Shown: positions 11,940-23,734 of the stretch, one piece after another
Position numbering within the stretch: the stretch's first letter is position 1
How the letters are laid out: every line of letters starts with the position of its first letter
DNA from: Xiphydria camelus
Lineage: Eukaryota > Arthropoda > Insecta > Hymenoptera > Xiphydriidae
NCBI GenBank assembly: GCA_963678675.1
Contig: OY783196.1
Location: 28,436,827 to 28,500,826, forward strand
Length of the DNA stretch: 64,000 nt
Direction of reading: 5' to 3'
Notes under the pieces: generated by a model
Databases searched by the model: none
What the model saw: the letters and a program-made list of their open reading frames with translations, nothing else
Told to the model about the DNA's origin: nothing
Translations under genes and position numbers: made by a program

Positions 11940-14900
11940 CTTCGTTGGTCTTCGCGCCCCGTCTCCGTGCTCTCTCCTCTCCGAGCAAACGTTCGCCTCT
12001 TCCCACCCTTCCGTCGCGGGTTTGCGTCGCCGTGAGAGCCTCGCCGCGGGATCGATACGACCTGCAGGCCACGGGCGTCGTCGACACGTTCGGCGCCGTC
12101 TCCGGCGCGCGAGTACGTTTATTCGAAATTGCACGACTTCCAGTTACGGACGCCGATGCAAATATGCTCTACTTTGCATGGTCGATACGATGCGCGTATT
12201 TTTGGATTTCAACTACGCGTCAATTTCGAGCCTGCCGGAAGTGGAGCGGGAACCGGAAGCGAAAAACTTTTAGTGCGGAAAGGATATCTGAAAGTGCAAA
12301 TCCCGTCGACGGACACAATCTTATGATTCCCTACTTTTATCCCCTCTACTAAAAAGTGTCCGTCATTGTGAAAGAAATTTAGAGAGTGGCCCGTACTAAA
12401 GGTGTTAGTTTCCTTTCGCTTATAATATTGTATTCTATTGTATTGGGTTGTCCGGAATGTTCGTGCCGCTTTTTAAGAAAAATTCATATCGAAAATCGGC
12501 ACGAACTTTCCGGAAAACCCAATACGTTAGCCTCTTTTCTTCCAAACACATCCTTTGGGTATAGAAAATTGAAAAATCGGAATCGAGTGAAACGAGCGTC
12601 GTCATTGTTCGTTGGAGCCTCGTTTTTTTTTTACGAACCCTCTTGATTATCCTCGTGGGTTATAGGTAGGTTGTACATCGTGAAGTCACATCGTGATGTA
12701 ATTAGTTGAATCTGACGAGGACGGAATTCTTAGAACGGATATACGTGTCCTGTTGCGAGAATCATGGAATCTCCAGCATAACTACTCAGCATTTTTTTAT
12801 TCGTCGATGATGGAGCTTCAGAAAAACTGAATTACAACGAAATGTCTACCTAATATACATCTTCAGACCTCTGTCACGGAAGCAGTACCAAAAAATACGA
12901 AGTAGTTTTCAGTTTCAATTAATTATTTCGCGAAATCCAAATTTTATTCATTAGCGTAAAAAACGAATGTTTGGAGGTTCCCTTACTCTTCGTACTTTTA
13001 CGATGGATATCGATTTGGACAAGGTCGATATCTCCGTTCGAAATCAGTCAGTTTTACGACCTCATTTCCATCAAGAAAAAAATTGTCTTTGCAAGAATCG
13101 GTCCGTATCAATCATTCTCTGAGGCTTTAATGTTACGTGACTGTTCCGTTACTGATAAAATATTCATTTGCATTGGAAAGGCGCTCCGACCCAAAATACT
13201 TTCTCTATTATACAACTCGGTCGAGTCGCTGACTCTACAATTATCATCAGCGACGATTCCTTCCGATTACTCATCCTTATACCCCTTCTCCGGCTTCCCT
13301 CCGACCGATCGCGGTACAGGCAGTCAAGTCACGAAGAACTACCTCAAAAAGACAACTGCGTCGACACCGTGAAACGGTGCTTCTGTATTACCATGTAACG
13401 GCGATTCTTTGCCCCAATTATTTGAGTTCTTTCTATTGAATGTGCTACATTATTAGACAAATGAGAAGATACACCCGTACTGCGTTAAAAAATCAAGGAC
13501 AAGATCATTGCCGTTGGTGGAACAAGATTTATTCTTACATTCCGTGTGATTTATACAGATCGCTGTATCCTATGTGTGGTTATTATCCTAATGCAAACAC
13601 ATTACAAAAGCAGCTTGTATGTCTGCCACATTAATACGAATTGGTTAATAATAAGGCAGTTGTAGGTGCGAATACGCGGTGAGAAGCGAAGAAATATCGC
13701 GTTACCACCCCATCTTTTTTCAGCGTAAGAGAGAAGCAGACCCATACTGTACGCGGTACCTGAAAACCGCTGGTCATCCGACGTCACTCCAGCTTTACTT
13801 CCTACAATGCGACATAGGACGTACTACACAACGATATACCATATATCCCCTACCATAACGCAATGTGACGCGAGCTGTATATTGCGTGACTATGTGTTAA
13901 AATACAATCGCCAGACACAGTACAAAATTGGACCGCGCGACTAATTGCACATTGCTATTGACTTACGTTATCATCACGTTACGTAACGACCGTAGCCCGC
14001 GCGCGCGTAATCGCCACGAAGGAGACATTCGAAAATTCGGCATATGCCACTCCGTCGATCATTCCTATGACGATCCCTTTGCGATCCTCGCTTCGACGAG
14101 TATACGTACAATTTTGCACGCGAGAAATGGTATGCGGCTGTTATGCAGAGCCAGAAATAGCGCCGGCAATTGACTCGTTGCGATGCAGTTCTCTTACGGC
14201 GTCAGAATTAACGCGAATCGACGAAATATGTAGTGCGCGCGTAGTCTCGCACTTTCGAGACATAAAATGACGGCAGAACGCGGTTGACCTACATTTAGAC
14301 ATCACGCTCGATCGAACCACTCGTCGGGGTCACTGTAATCCGTGGAACACCGTATTGTTTGTTCTCGAAACGCAAGGCGACGTGCGAGTACGTCCGATTT
14401 GTCGCTCCGTCCGTTCCTACTATATATATTTTTTTTGGGAGATACTTGTCCTCAGGTTGAAAGACGCTATACGTGAAAGCATCTGTGATTTGGGTATACA
14501 AAGTGACATTCGTAGATGCGAGGATGACCGTGCCAATGATGACTCAAATATTCACACGTCACTTTTAAAACTGTATAGGATATGATGTCACGCGAGATAG
14601 TGCGTCACTCTCTTCTACTAGTTCGCAACGATCTTCCTCGTTACCTGATCGCTGCAACGATTTCTTTTTCTTATCAGCGCCCTTTTGCTGTAGTAATACG
14701 AAGAATACCTCGTAGGAGACTGCAATTGGAAAAATTGCACATTCTCTCGCGTTTTGTGATGCAACTTTCAGGGGGACTGCTGTAAACATCGCTATTCATA
14801 TGTATTCATATGGATAGTAACTGTATGTGTAGCTCGATTCGCGCGATCGTATAAATTGGTATTTATAAATGAGTCTTAATTGAATTCATAAGAAGATAGA

Positions 14901-15656
14901 AAGAGTAAATTATCTACAATCCCTCCGATTGGATTTATACTTAATTCCATATTTCATTTACAAACGTATTATCCCGTCATTACTGCATATAGCTACTACA
15001 GTTGGCTTGCCCCAATCTGTAGGAGGTCACTGAGATATCAGAGGTATTTGCATGTGTCGCCGTATATCGCGCATGTACCAGATTGGCGAAAGTTGACGCC
15101 TGAGGAAACGCAAGATGCCTTCCTTTCATTCTTTCATAAATAACTCTTTCGTACGTAACATTCTTTTATATCTCTTTAATTGATTTATCTTTTCACTGTA
15201 ATTATATTTTGCATTTTTCATTCGTAGTTCTTTTCATCGCAATTGATATGCGAAAATACAGTGCAATGTAAAACTATAACACAACAAACGCGAAAGTGAT
15301 ACTAATTTACGAGATAAGTGCGGACACATACGCCGAACGTGTGCGCATACTTGTGCGCAATGCGATACGCCAAGTGCGTGTTGCATCCGAGACAAAATAC
15401 ACCTCTCCATTGTCGTAATCGTGAATGTCACATTCTCCTAATTCAAAAGAGATTCAAATCCGCGACGTTTCCGATTGATGAACGGATCGGGCAGTTCCGT
15501 AAATCTTCGGGCGACTTTCAGAGAACTGCTTCCAGTGATCGGCGCGCCTCGCCCTGCTTTGCGCTCCGACTCTTTAGCCAGTTACTCGCGCATCGCCGAA
15601 GCGGTTATATCGGTTTATCTTCACCTTCGTAACGGAACGTTCGAATTTACGCAAAA
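11940..15656. other. 3.7-kb spacer between the divergent genes TMEM53 and thioredoxin
   Basis: I could not support a protein-coding gene here. The left end (11940-12130) is GC-rich, with Arg-rich frames on both strands, and probably holds the TMEM53 5' UTR and promoter. A miniature mariner-like element sits at 12443-12522. Another GC-richer patch near 13,990-14,270 and the region 15,300-15,650 precede thioredoxin. The longest frames (12971-13372 and 15318-15632) show no domain, no codon bias I can judge, and no splice partners. Confidence 0.5.
12443..12522. mobile_element. 80-bp mariner-like MITE (near-perfect hairpin)
   Basis: The element begins TTGGGTTGTCCGGAATGTTC and ends with the near-perfect inverse. 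Arms of about 26-28 bp are separated by a short AT-rich centre, and each end is flanked by the dinucleotide TA (12441-12442 and 12523-12524). TA target duplication and a terminus of this type are typical of Tc1/mariner elements in insects. No transposase frame remains, so this is a non-autonomous miniature or a solo hairpin. The two arms differ at few positions (for example GGAATG against GGAAAG). Confidence 0.8.
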
Positions 15657-17084
15657 ATGGTCGTCCAAGTCGGAAGCGCGGTAAGTAAGAGTCGTGAAAG
15701 GCTTTCGTGGAATATTTTCCGGTTCTTCGATGCTGAAAGTGAGCGTTTTGGCGATAAATCGTGTAATTTGAAAACTCCGGATAACCTTGAAAAGAAAAAG
15801 TACCGCGTGGCGTGGGTACGATTGTATCACAGGATACGTTTTTCACAGGACTGGGTGTCCTTGACTTCTATCGAGTATTTTATGGTGCAATCTTCCGCAT
15901 CGATCGAATGAAGTTCGATACGGGGACCGCCCCTCGCGCATTGGTTTCCGTATTTGCATTTATCTTGCGATAGCAACGTGGACTGCTCCGATTTCATAAT
16001 TCGCACGCCTCGTCCTACCTTGAAAACGCATGTCCGGTCGATCGGTCAGCTATTCTCTTTCAAACACGATTTCCCTCGGCATTCATTGCTCCGGCGCGAT
16101 TGTTAACACAATCGAGTGTAATATGCGCATTGATAAAGCGACTGTGTCGGAAAACCCGGCAACCGCTGATTCTTGGCTCCTTATTACCAATCACGCCAAT
16201 GCACGATATGCTTCAGTCGATAATTTTTATCTCGCGATAATTTCTTTGGCGCACGATAGCGCAAGATAAAGTTCCCATGAAATATTAACAACTACATACG
16301 GTGATTTTTAGTATTATTCTGGCACTGATATATCGACCGTGGTAATAAGTCGGCATGTGTGTGAGCGGTACACGTACGCGCGCATGGATGTGTGTACTTG
16401 CGCGACTCTATCAGAGCGGCGGTCAATAATTTTCCCGTCGGCGGCTTAGAAACTATCTATTGACACTAGACCGATATAAACTTCGTACTGTAAACAGTGT
16501 AATACCGGGAAATATAATAATAATAATTGAAAATTAGTTAAATAGTATTTCAATATTCTAGATTAAAAGACGTCATTCTTTCAATTACAGGAAGATTTGA
16601 AGACGAAGCTTTCTGAAGCGGGAAATACCCTCGTAGTCATCGATTTCTTCGCGATTTGGTGTGGCCCCTGCAAGATGATCGGCCCTAAATTGGATGAGCT
16701 ATCAAAGGTTTGACATTTACCTGTAAGATTCGTGAGCGCGCGACGCGATACGTTTCGCGTATTACATTGTATTTTAATTGCGTAGGAACTTACGGACGTC
16801 ATCATCCTCAAAGTCGACGTTGACGAATGCGAAGATATCGCGGCAGATTACGAGATATCCAGTATGCCCACCTTTGTATTCATCAAGAACGGCACGGTGG
16901 TACGTATTCAATGTTTTTGTATGTTTATAACACTATATATATGAATAAGATTATAAATACCCCAGACGATAATCTCACCAATAGAAGAAGCGTAAAGCAT
17001 ATTCTTTTTTGTCTCTTACAGCTGGAGTCGTTCGCCGGAGCAAACTTCGACAAACTGAAAAGCACTATTCAAAAGTACAAGTGA
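15657..17084 (+). CDS. Trx-2: Cytosolic thioredoxin (Trx-2 type)
   Basis: Four exons sum to 105 residues: 15657-15680, 16591-16707, 16786-16899 and 17022-17084 (stop TGA). The redox motif [10 protein letters not shown] lies at about residues 31-40. The cis-proline loop ([12 protein letters not shown]) and the C-terminal FAGANFDKL are also intact. Length equals the usual 105-107 residues of animal thioredoxin. The protein reduces disulfides in the cytosol; in insects it is kept reduced by thioredoxin reductase and also serves in place of glutathione reductase. The first coding exon holds only eight codons and is followed by a 910-bp intron. The start is fixed by MVVQVGSA, which joins directly to the family motif. 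A poly(A) signal lies at 17246. Confidence 0.97.
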
Positions 17085-17245
17085 AGGATTGGAATTGTCA
17101 TTCCGAAACGTTGTAATCTTAAATACACTTATATAACCGTCAGTACATACATACACGAGTCTAGAAACTTTTATCACGTTATTCGAATATCCGTGCTTGT
17201 ATAGTGTGTTTGCGAAAGAAGTACAAGCTGTATAGCATGTTTATA

Positions 17246-17251
17246 AATAAA
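17246..17251 (+). promoter_or_regulatory. Poly(A) signal of the thioredoxin gene
   Basis: An AATAAA hexamer lies about 160 bp after the thioredoxin stop codon, within an AT-rich 3' region. It is the first canonical hexamer I saw downstream. The remaining 290 bp up to the Pol I gene's stop at 17542 holds nothing else I recognise. Confidence 0.6.
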
Positions 17252-17541
17252 ATACACTTTTAGTAGCCTTGCCAGTTCATACATTCGACTAGCAACCATT
17301 TGCCTTGTACGTATACACTGTTAGATTACCAAACTATTTTTAGTATTATATATTGATGAGCATACCGGTATGTTTGGACTTGTACCAGTTAAACGTCAAA
17401 TTTATCGGCGTATCCTGATGTGTTAAGACTGTATGTATGTACGGCCGTAATGTAAAGGAAATGTTATCGGGAAAAATACTTATGTAATCTTTCTTAAAGT
17501 ACTTGTTTTTACAAAAAAAAAAAGAAACCGAAATACAGAAA

Positions 17542-20500
17542 TCACGCACCGACGGATAAATTATTAGAAAAATTTTCAGTTTGCATTTTTATTAACAAGG
17601 AACACGCGCCCGTACCCACCTTGCACGGTTGACCTAACATTAGTCTACTGGACGGCGAGACCAAATCGTCCTGTTTTCCTGAAATTGGAAAAAGAAACGT
17701 TGCCAATCAATATCAAATATATAGGGAACTTACGGACAAAGAGAAGCGTTTGCTTTCGTTCGAATTACTAGCGCGAACTTCGTAGTCTCTATTTTTTTTA
17801 CCTTGAAGCGTAGCATTTTTGAGGAAATTGAGCGAACTTTCAAAGCTCATTTGTTGCAGAGGTGACGCGGAATCTTCCATTCCCTTGCGACTGAGCGGCT
17901 GGAACTTGCCCTCGAAAGTCATGTAGTCTGCAATTAACAGCAAGTGCCTCGTATCCACTGTAATTCCGTACATCTTGAAGACATCTTTCACTTCTTTCAC
18001 GATCACTCTGTTCGCAGCTTCAATACCGTACGTCTGGGAGATACCATAAATGTCATTGGAATAGAGTCGTGACAGGTCCAATATTTCATTGTACTTAAAC
18101 ATTTCCTGTAAAAGAGAGTAAAACCGCATTATATCAAGGACATTTGGTCGCAACGAAGATAATTCCGCTCTTTAAATCATATACCAACCACTATGTTCAA
18201 TCCATCAGTTTTAATACAAGTATCACCCTCTGCGTTTTGGAATGTAAACGCTCGTTTTATGTCAGGTGTCTCCCAAAGTATAACTTTCTCTGCTGCGTTT
18301 CGAATAATCATGGTTAAGTCCAATTTGATCATTCTCAAAGGCAACTGCGGAATAAATAAAATTTTTAATATGCCGTTAAATGGAATTACGTTGCTCCAAA
18401 ATTAGTCTAAGCTATACGGACCCAAAATTTCAATTTACACCACTGCAACTTCTTCTCATCGAACTCGTACTCAATGGCATTAGGATATGAGTCGATCACG
18501 AGTTTCTTTCGTTTCTCGCTCAACATCTGCTCCATGTCGGTCTGTTCATCTTGTTCTTCCGTACCATTCTCGTCCTCAATAACCTGCACCTCGTCTTCAT
18601 TTCCAACAGCGTCTTCTACCTCCTCCTCTTCTGGATCGTCGTACTCCTGATTTTCTTGGTGTCGGGACATGGATCGAGCTACCGTTGCATCCGCATCTTC
18701 CGCAGCTTCCTCCTCGTCCGAAGATTCGTGCATTTCTCCTTGATCCAAGCGAGTCTTCGGTTTGGGTAAATCGGCATTGGGATCATCCTCGTCTAGACGC
18801 GAATCGTCGTTACTCGAGTGTTGCTTCTCTTCTTCGAAATGCAGCAGAGCGCCTGACACCCTAGCTATCTTCTTAATTCCCCTGAACATTTCCCGGAAGA
18901 AAACATTTTCCGTCTGCTGAATGACGTTCCTTGGATGCACGAAGAATTCGTTCTTGTAGCTCTTGTGAGACAAGTAATCTATCGTTATTGTATAGACGAG
19001 CTGTCGTTCGGGTTTCTCTTCCATTTTCCTCTCCACTTTAATGCTCTTCAGGACATTCGATAAAATGCACTTCGTTAGTTTCAGTCGTAGTCTATTCGAT
19101 TGCTTCGTAACATTGGCCAGGTCCCTCTTGAACGGTATTTCCATGCTGGGGGTTTTGATTTTTTTCGATGCCATCATCAAAATTTCTCGCAACCTAGGGA
19201 TGCCCAATGTAACGTTCATCTCACCACGGCCCGCGAAGTGAAACGTATTGAGCGTTAGCTGTGTCGACGGTTCTCCTATGGATTGTGCCGCAAGTAATCC
19301 GACTGGTTCACCAGGTACTGCGAGTGATTTCATTATTTTCAAGCATAGTAGATCCCTGAGTTCGAGCCTCTGTAGTTTCGATGAAAACCTTTCACGTTTG
19401 CTTGCTATATAATCTGTGATTAAGTTTTCCACCCTTTCCGGCAGCGCCCCGTATTCCAGATCTTCCCTGAACTTAGACGTCACCGGATCCGGGCATTTAA
19501 CACATTGACGCGTAAACGCTGCCTTCGTCTCGTCGTCGGACCTCGTCCATTTCTTCATCGCGGAAAGAACAGCTTTGCTTCTTCCACTAGCCGGATCGAT
19601 ACTCTTGTACTTGGAGCCATTCACGTTCACGATCTCCGCTGAGAACTTGACGAAACCACTTTCGTGCCGCTTTTGCAGATTGCCGTGCTTTTTAACCCAT
19701 TTTTGTATCTTCTTAGCGTGTTTCACGATTTTATTAACATTGGAATCTTCTTTGAGCTTACGTATTTCGCTCGGTTTTACCAAGGCATTCTTGTTATCCA
19801 CCAAAAAGTCCAATTGTTCCTTCCTCAAGAAACGAGAACTTGGAACATCAAGGCCATCCTCTCCATAATAGATTTGCACTAAACTGCCATCGGAATCTCT
19901 CACCGTCATGTCGTAACCAATAATTAAACCTTCCAGATGCTTGATTAGACACCTCTGCAGATAACCGGAACGACTGGTTTTCACCGCGGTATCGATAAGT
20001 CCTTCGCGACCTGCCATACAATGGAAAAAGAACTCTTGCGGTTGAATTCCAGTCATAAAGCGACCGTCGATGAAGCCACCAGATCTTGGCGTCGAATCGT
20101 ACGGCGGAAAGCTGGGTAAACTCCTTCCACTGATCATCAACGGCGGCCGTTTACCCTCCAATTCGATCTGTCCGAGCAAACACGATATTTGCATAGTATT
20201 AACCGTAGATCCCTTCGCTCCGGATTGAACCATGAGCTGTAAATTGTTATCGGGAAATTTCTTCAGGAGACCGACTGGCAAACACGCCCCGTTTATCTCG
20301 TTGGTGTAAACATCCAGAACGCCCTTGTACTTTCGATCGAGCAGTGCCCGGAATTTTGAATCCTTCCAAAACCTCTCCTCTAACTTCGTCTTTACCACGT
20401 CCATGGGGGTATCCGGGGGTAGCTCTAACGCCGACCTTTGAATGTCTTCTCCTGTCGCCCTGCATCGATCGATGATATTCCTGCGCTTGACGTCTGCGTT

Positions 20501-23063
20501 CGATAAAATTAAAATGTCCTTAATGCCGAGAGTAAATCCTTCTATCTGTAAGAACGACTGGAACAGCTTTCCAAACGCGCTGAGCATTTTGCACGAACAC
20601 ACTCCACCGTACAATTCAAATGCGCAATGTACGAGACCGTACGGCGTGGCACCGTAGTGGGTCTTATCGAGCACGCCGGAGAGCAATTCTCCACCGCGTA
20701 TGACTACCTCAGCTTCGGACATAGTTTTGGAATTCTTGAAAGGAATGCCGCACTTCCAGGGACGTGGTTCCTTGACGACCCATTCCTTTTCGTTGATCTT
20801 CGCGCCGGCAGTGAGATTGATTTGCACTTGACCTCGCGGTATGACGTTCATAATCACAGTCGATATCACTTGCTTTCCAGACCAAAGACGAACGGGTTTT
20901 ATAATAGCGGGTGGTAATAGCATCACCTCTCCTTGCAGGTCCGAAAGGGCAGAGTACACCAATTGCATGTAATCTTCCTTCGAAAAGAATCGTCCTCTCG
21001 TTGTCAGGCGCACCCCGGATATCACATGATCTTGAATCAAACCACCCAACGGCGTACCGTCCTTCGGTACGAGATACTGATTGGAAACGTTGGCTATGTT
21101 GTAGCCCTCGCTGCGCGCAAGTTCGTTTTGCAAAAAATGCGCATTTATCTCATCTCCGTCGAAATCACAATTATAGCTTTTGCAATTGGAGTAATGCACG
21201 CGCAAGGTTTTCTCGTCTTTTAGTATGCGTGCTTTGTGGGCCATGATGCTAGGCTTGTGCAGTGTTGGCTGACGATTCAACAACAGCACGTCTCCGTTTT
21301 GCAAATGACGATGCACTATCTTTACGCCGTGAAAGAATTTACTGGCCTTTCCACTCGTAGTCAAAAGTCGTTTTGCTATAGCTTCCTTCTGCACGGAGTT
21401 GGTCGCGTCTATGCGTATAATAAAGCCATCTTCGCTCTCGACCATCACGGCGCCGGGGTGAACGTCCGGACCGTTTAAAACCATCTGTCGTAATTCTGCA
21501 ACGTTCCACGGCGTCACCGGAACGGGATATGTTAATTTGAGAGCGAAGGCTTCTGGTATTCCAATTTCGTCGATGTTCAAGTTAGGATCGGGTGTGATAA
21601 CCGAACGAGCCGCAAAGTTGACCCTCTTGCCCATCATGTGCATGCGAATAATTCCTTCCTTCTTTTCGATTACTTGCTTCAGGCCCAAACAGTTTACCGA
21701 CTCGGAGGTTTTGCTCATTTCACGGTCCATCACGTGGTCCACGTGGGCCTGCAATAATTGCCACGCGTTGTGCAACTTTTCCGCGGCGGTATCTCCCCTT
21801 ATTTGTTCGAACACCGCCCTGCCTTCCTCGGGAAGCTGATTGGTATTTCCGTCTTGAATTGTCTGAATGATGTTTCTGAGAACAAGACAGTCTTGAATAA
21901 TACTTTTGTACACTTGGGTCTGAGGATGCTCGATCAGTTGACCGTTAACATAGTTGACCGGTCGTACTATGGGCGGTAATACCGGTATTGCATCGAAGAA
22001 GAAGATGTCCGTTGGATGCTCAATATTCATCGTGCTCAAACAAGGCATTATAACTTTGAGACATTCCTTTTCGTTTGCCCAGAGGTTGCGCAGGTATTTT
22101 CTCGACAGATCTGGCGTTACGAGAAGGGTCTCCAATTTGTGTACAACACCGCGCGACGTATTTTCATCGAGACTGGTGTTCTTGGGCGCCCTTGTCGTCA
22201 TAATTTTGTTTTTCATCACTGTGACCTTGGAGATGTATTCCTGACAGTACATGCAAATTTTCCGAGACGTCACTTGCTTTAAAACTGTCTCCACATATGT
22301 GTGCCACTGTATATTGATGTTCTTTGTATTCATGCCAACATCATTGATTTGAGCCTTTTGCAAACTGAATCTTTCTCTATTGTAGAGGTTTTGCATGTAA
22401 TTGTTAATAATTTCCTGGGCGTGTAATGCTTCTCCCCCTAGATGTTGGCCCTGCATAATCAGAACAGCAGACAGAACCTCCTGTTCCAAAGCCTCGAAAT
22501 CACTCAGGAATCCCTCGTGCAATAATTTCAATTTTGCGGATAACAGCAATTTCATATGATCTGGAATTTGGAGCCTGAAGCACCTAAGACACGTCAGCCT
22601 CAGCAGCGTGTATAGTGCTTTGTGGAATAGTGGATTTACAACAGGCAATGGCAGTTCTATGTGCCCAAAATGTCCTAGACATTTAATGGCATTACAACCG
22701 CATGTACCGCATGGATCTGATGAGTCGCTCAGTGGTCCTAGTAAAATATAATATGATGATACGCATGAGTGAAATTGCTGCACAAAATGTCCTCGATAGT
22801 ACACAATTTGAAAAATATAAAGTCAGTAATATTCTACATGTTGCTTGATTATGTAAATAAACTAAGATTAAAATCTTACCTAGCACAGGATCATAAAGTC
22901 CACCTTTGAGTGGATGACCCAAAATATTAAAAGACAAGGGTGTCGCAATCCTGATTACACTCAAATTCCTTATATCATCTGATGTGAAGACTGAAAACAC
23001 GAGATGTTTTGGATCCAAGTGCTTTGCAGTCGTTCGTAAACTTGGCTTGATGTTCTTGTACAT
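17542..23063 (-). CDS. POLR1A: DNA-directed RNA polymerase I largest subunit (RPA1/A190)
   Basis: Five exons sum to 1718 residues: 23063-22880, 22737-18422, 18344-18189, 18105-17734 and 17670-17542. This is near the family length (human about 1720). It forms the catalytic cleft of RNA polymerase I, which transcribes the large rRNA precursor in the nucleolus. Visible landmarks, in order: the N-terminal clamp with its zinc Cys/His cluster ([17 protein letters not shown]), the active-site DFDGD triad of Mg-binding aspartates, the bridge-helix/trigger-loop region ([20 protein letters not shown]), and the Pol I type C-terminus ([18 protein letters not shown]). A long acidic tract near residues 1400-1470 matches the Pol I-specific jaw insertion. 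Codons around the triad read [14 protein letters not shown]. The large middle exon ends at an unusual donor (GTCCGT), chosen because it gives the expected FWLPL junction. Confidence 0.97.
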
Positions 23064-23734
23064 TTTGGATAGGTATACTGTTCAAATAAAACACATAGCT
23101 AGGATAGATATTCATACTACAGTAAATTCTACAAATCTTTATTATATTTGTGCATCTGCAGTAAATGCAAATAAATGGAAAATTATTAAATAAATCAAGA
23201 TATAAAACTAAATGTACAACTTACCGGTAAAATTATGGAAAGGTTATACGTACCTACATAGGCATGCTCAGTGCAAACTGCAGTGCTAGACTGACTCTAG
23301 ACCCTCTAGACGCTCTAGACTGTACTATATACACTGTACTATAGTACTGTGATCCCAACCAAAATATATCTGTACACTTTACATGCTTTTCAACAGCTTC
23401 GAACGTACTTGAAAAGTACATTCGTTATGCTCCATTTAAAGGTGGGTAAATAATTTATGAAATAAATAAAAAATTCGGTAAATAGTAACTGCACGAAAGG
23501 AGATAAACATAGGTATATCAATAAAAAAGTATACATACATACAGTATACGTTCGATCTGCTAGGTTATAAATACTACTACTGTTGATTATTTTGGGAATT
23601 GCTTACGGAAATCGCATGAGAAAAATATATGAACAATAGGGGTAGTATTTCGTTTTGTGTCGATATAACATCATATACTAAACTATTTATATTGTTAAGG
23701 CTAAATATTAAAGCTAAAAAGGAGGTCGTGAAAA
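23064..23734. promoter_or_regulatory. Divergent promoter region between POLR1A and SHQ1
   Basis: The two start codons are 671 bp apart and point away from each other, so both promoters and 5' UTRs must lie here. I saw no TATA box that I would trust. A triple repeat of a CTCTAGAC-type unit (23294-23320) and a neighbouring repeat of ACTGTACTATA (about 23320-23350) stand out. The region is otherwise AT-rich. Co-regulation is an inference from position and shared pathway. Confidence 0.5.

Noticed and set aside
11758..12134. Arg-rich frames extending or overlapping the TMEM53 start
   Set aside because: The family match starts at the Met at 11939; the upstream part is GC-rich 5' UTR read as Arg codons, and the other frame is a shadow of the TMEM53 exon.
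12386..12646. 86-residue frame with a leader-like start
   Set aside because: It runs straight through the 80-bp mariner hairpin and loses sense after it.
12971..13372. 133-residue frame on the plus strand between TMEM53 and thioredoxin
   Set aside because: It has no recognisable domain, no plausible splice partners and no promoter context; composition looks like random translation.
15318..15632. 104-residue plus-strand frame just before thioredoxin
   Set aside because: It probably covers the thioredoxin promoter/5' UTR; there is no similarity to known proteins and overlapping frames exist on both strands.
18551..22282. Many plus-strand frames opposite the Pol I subunit
   Set aside because: All lie antisense to a conserved coding exon and show no domain of their own.
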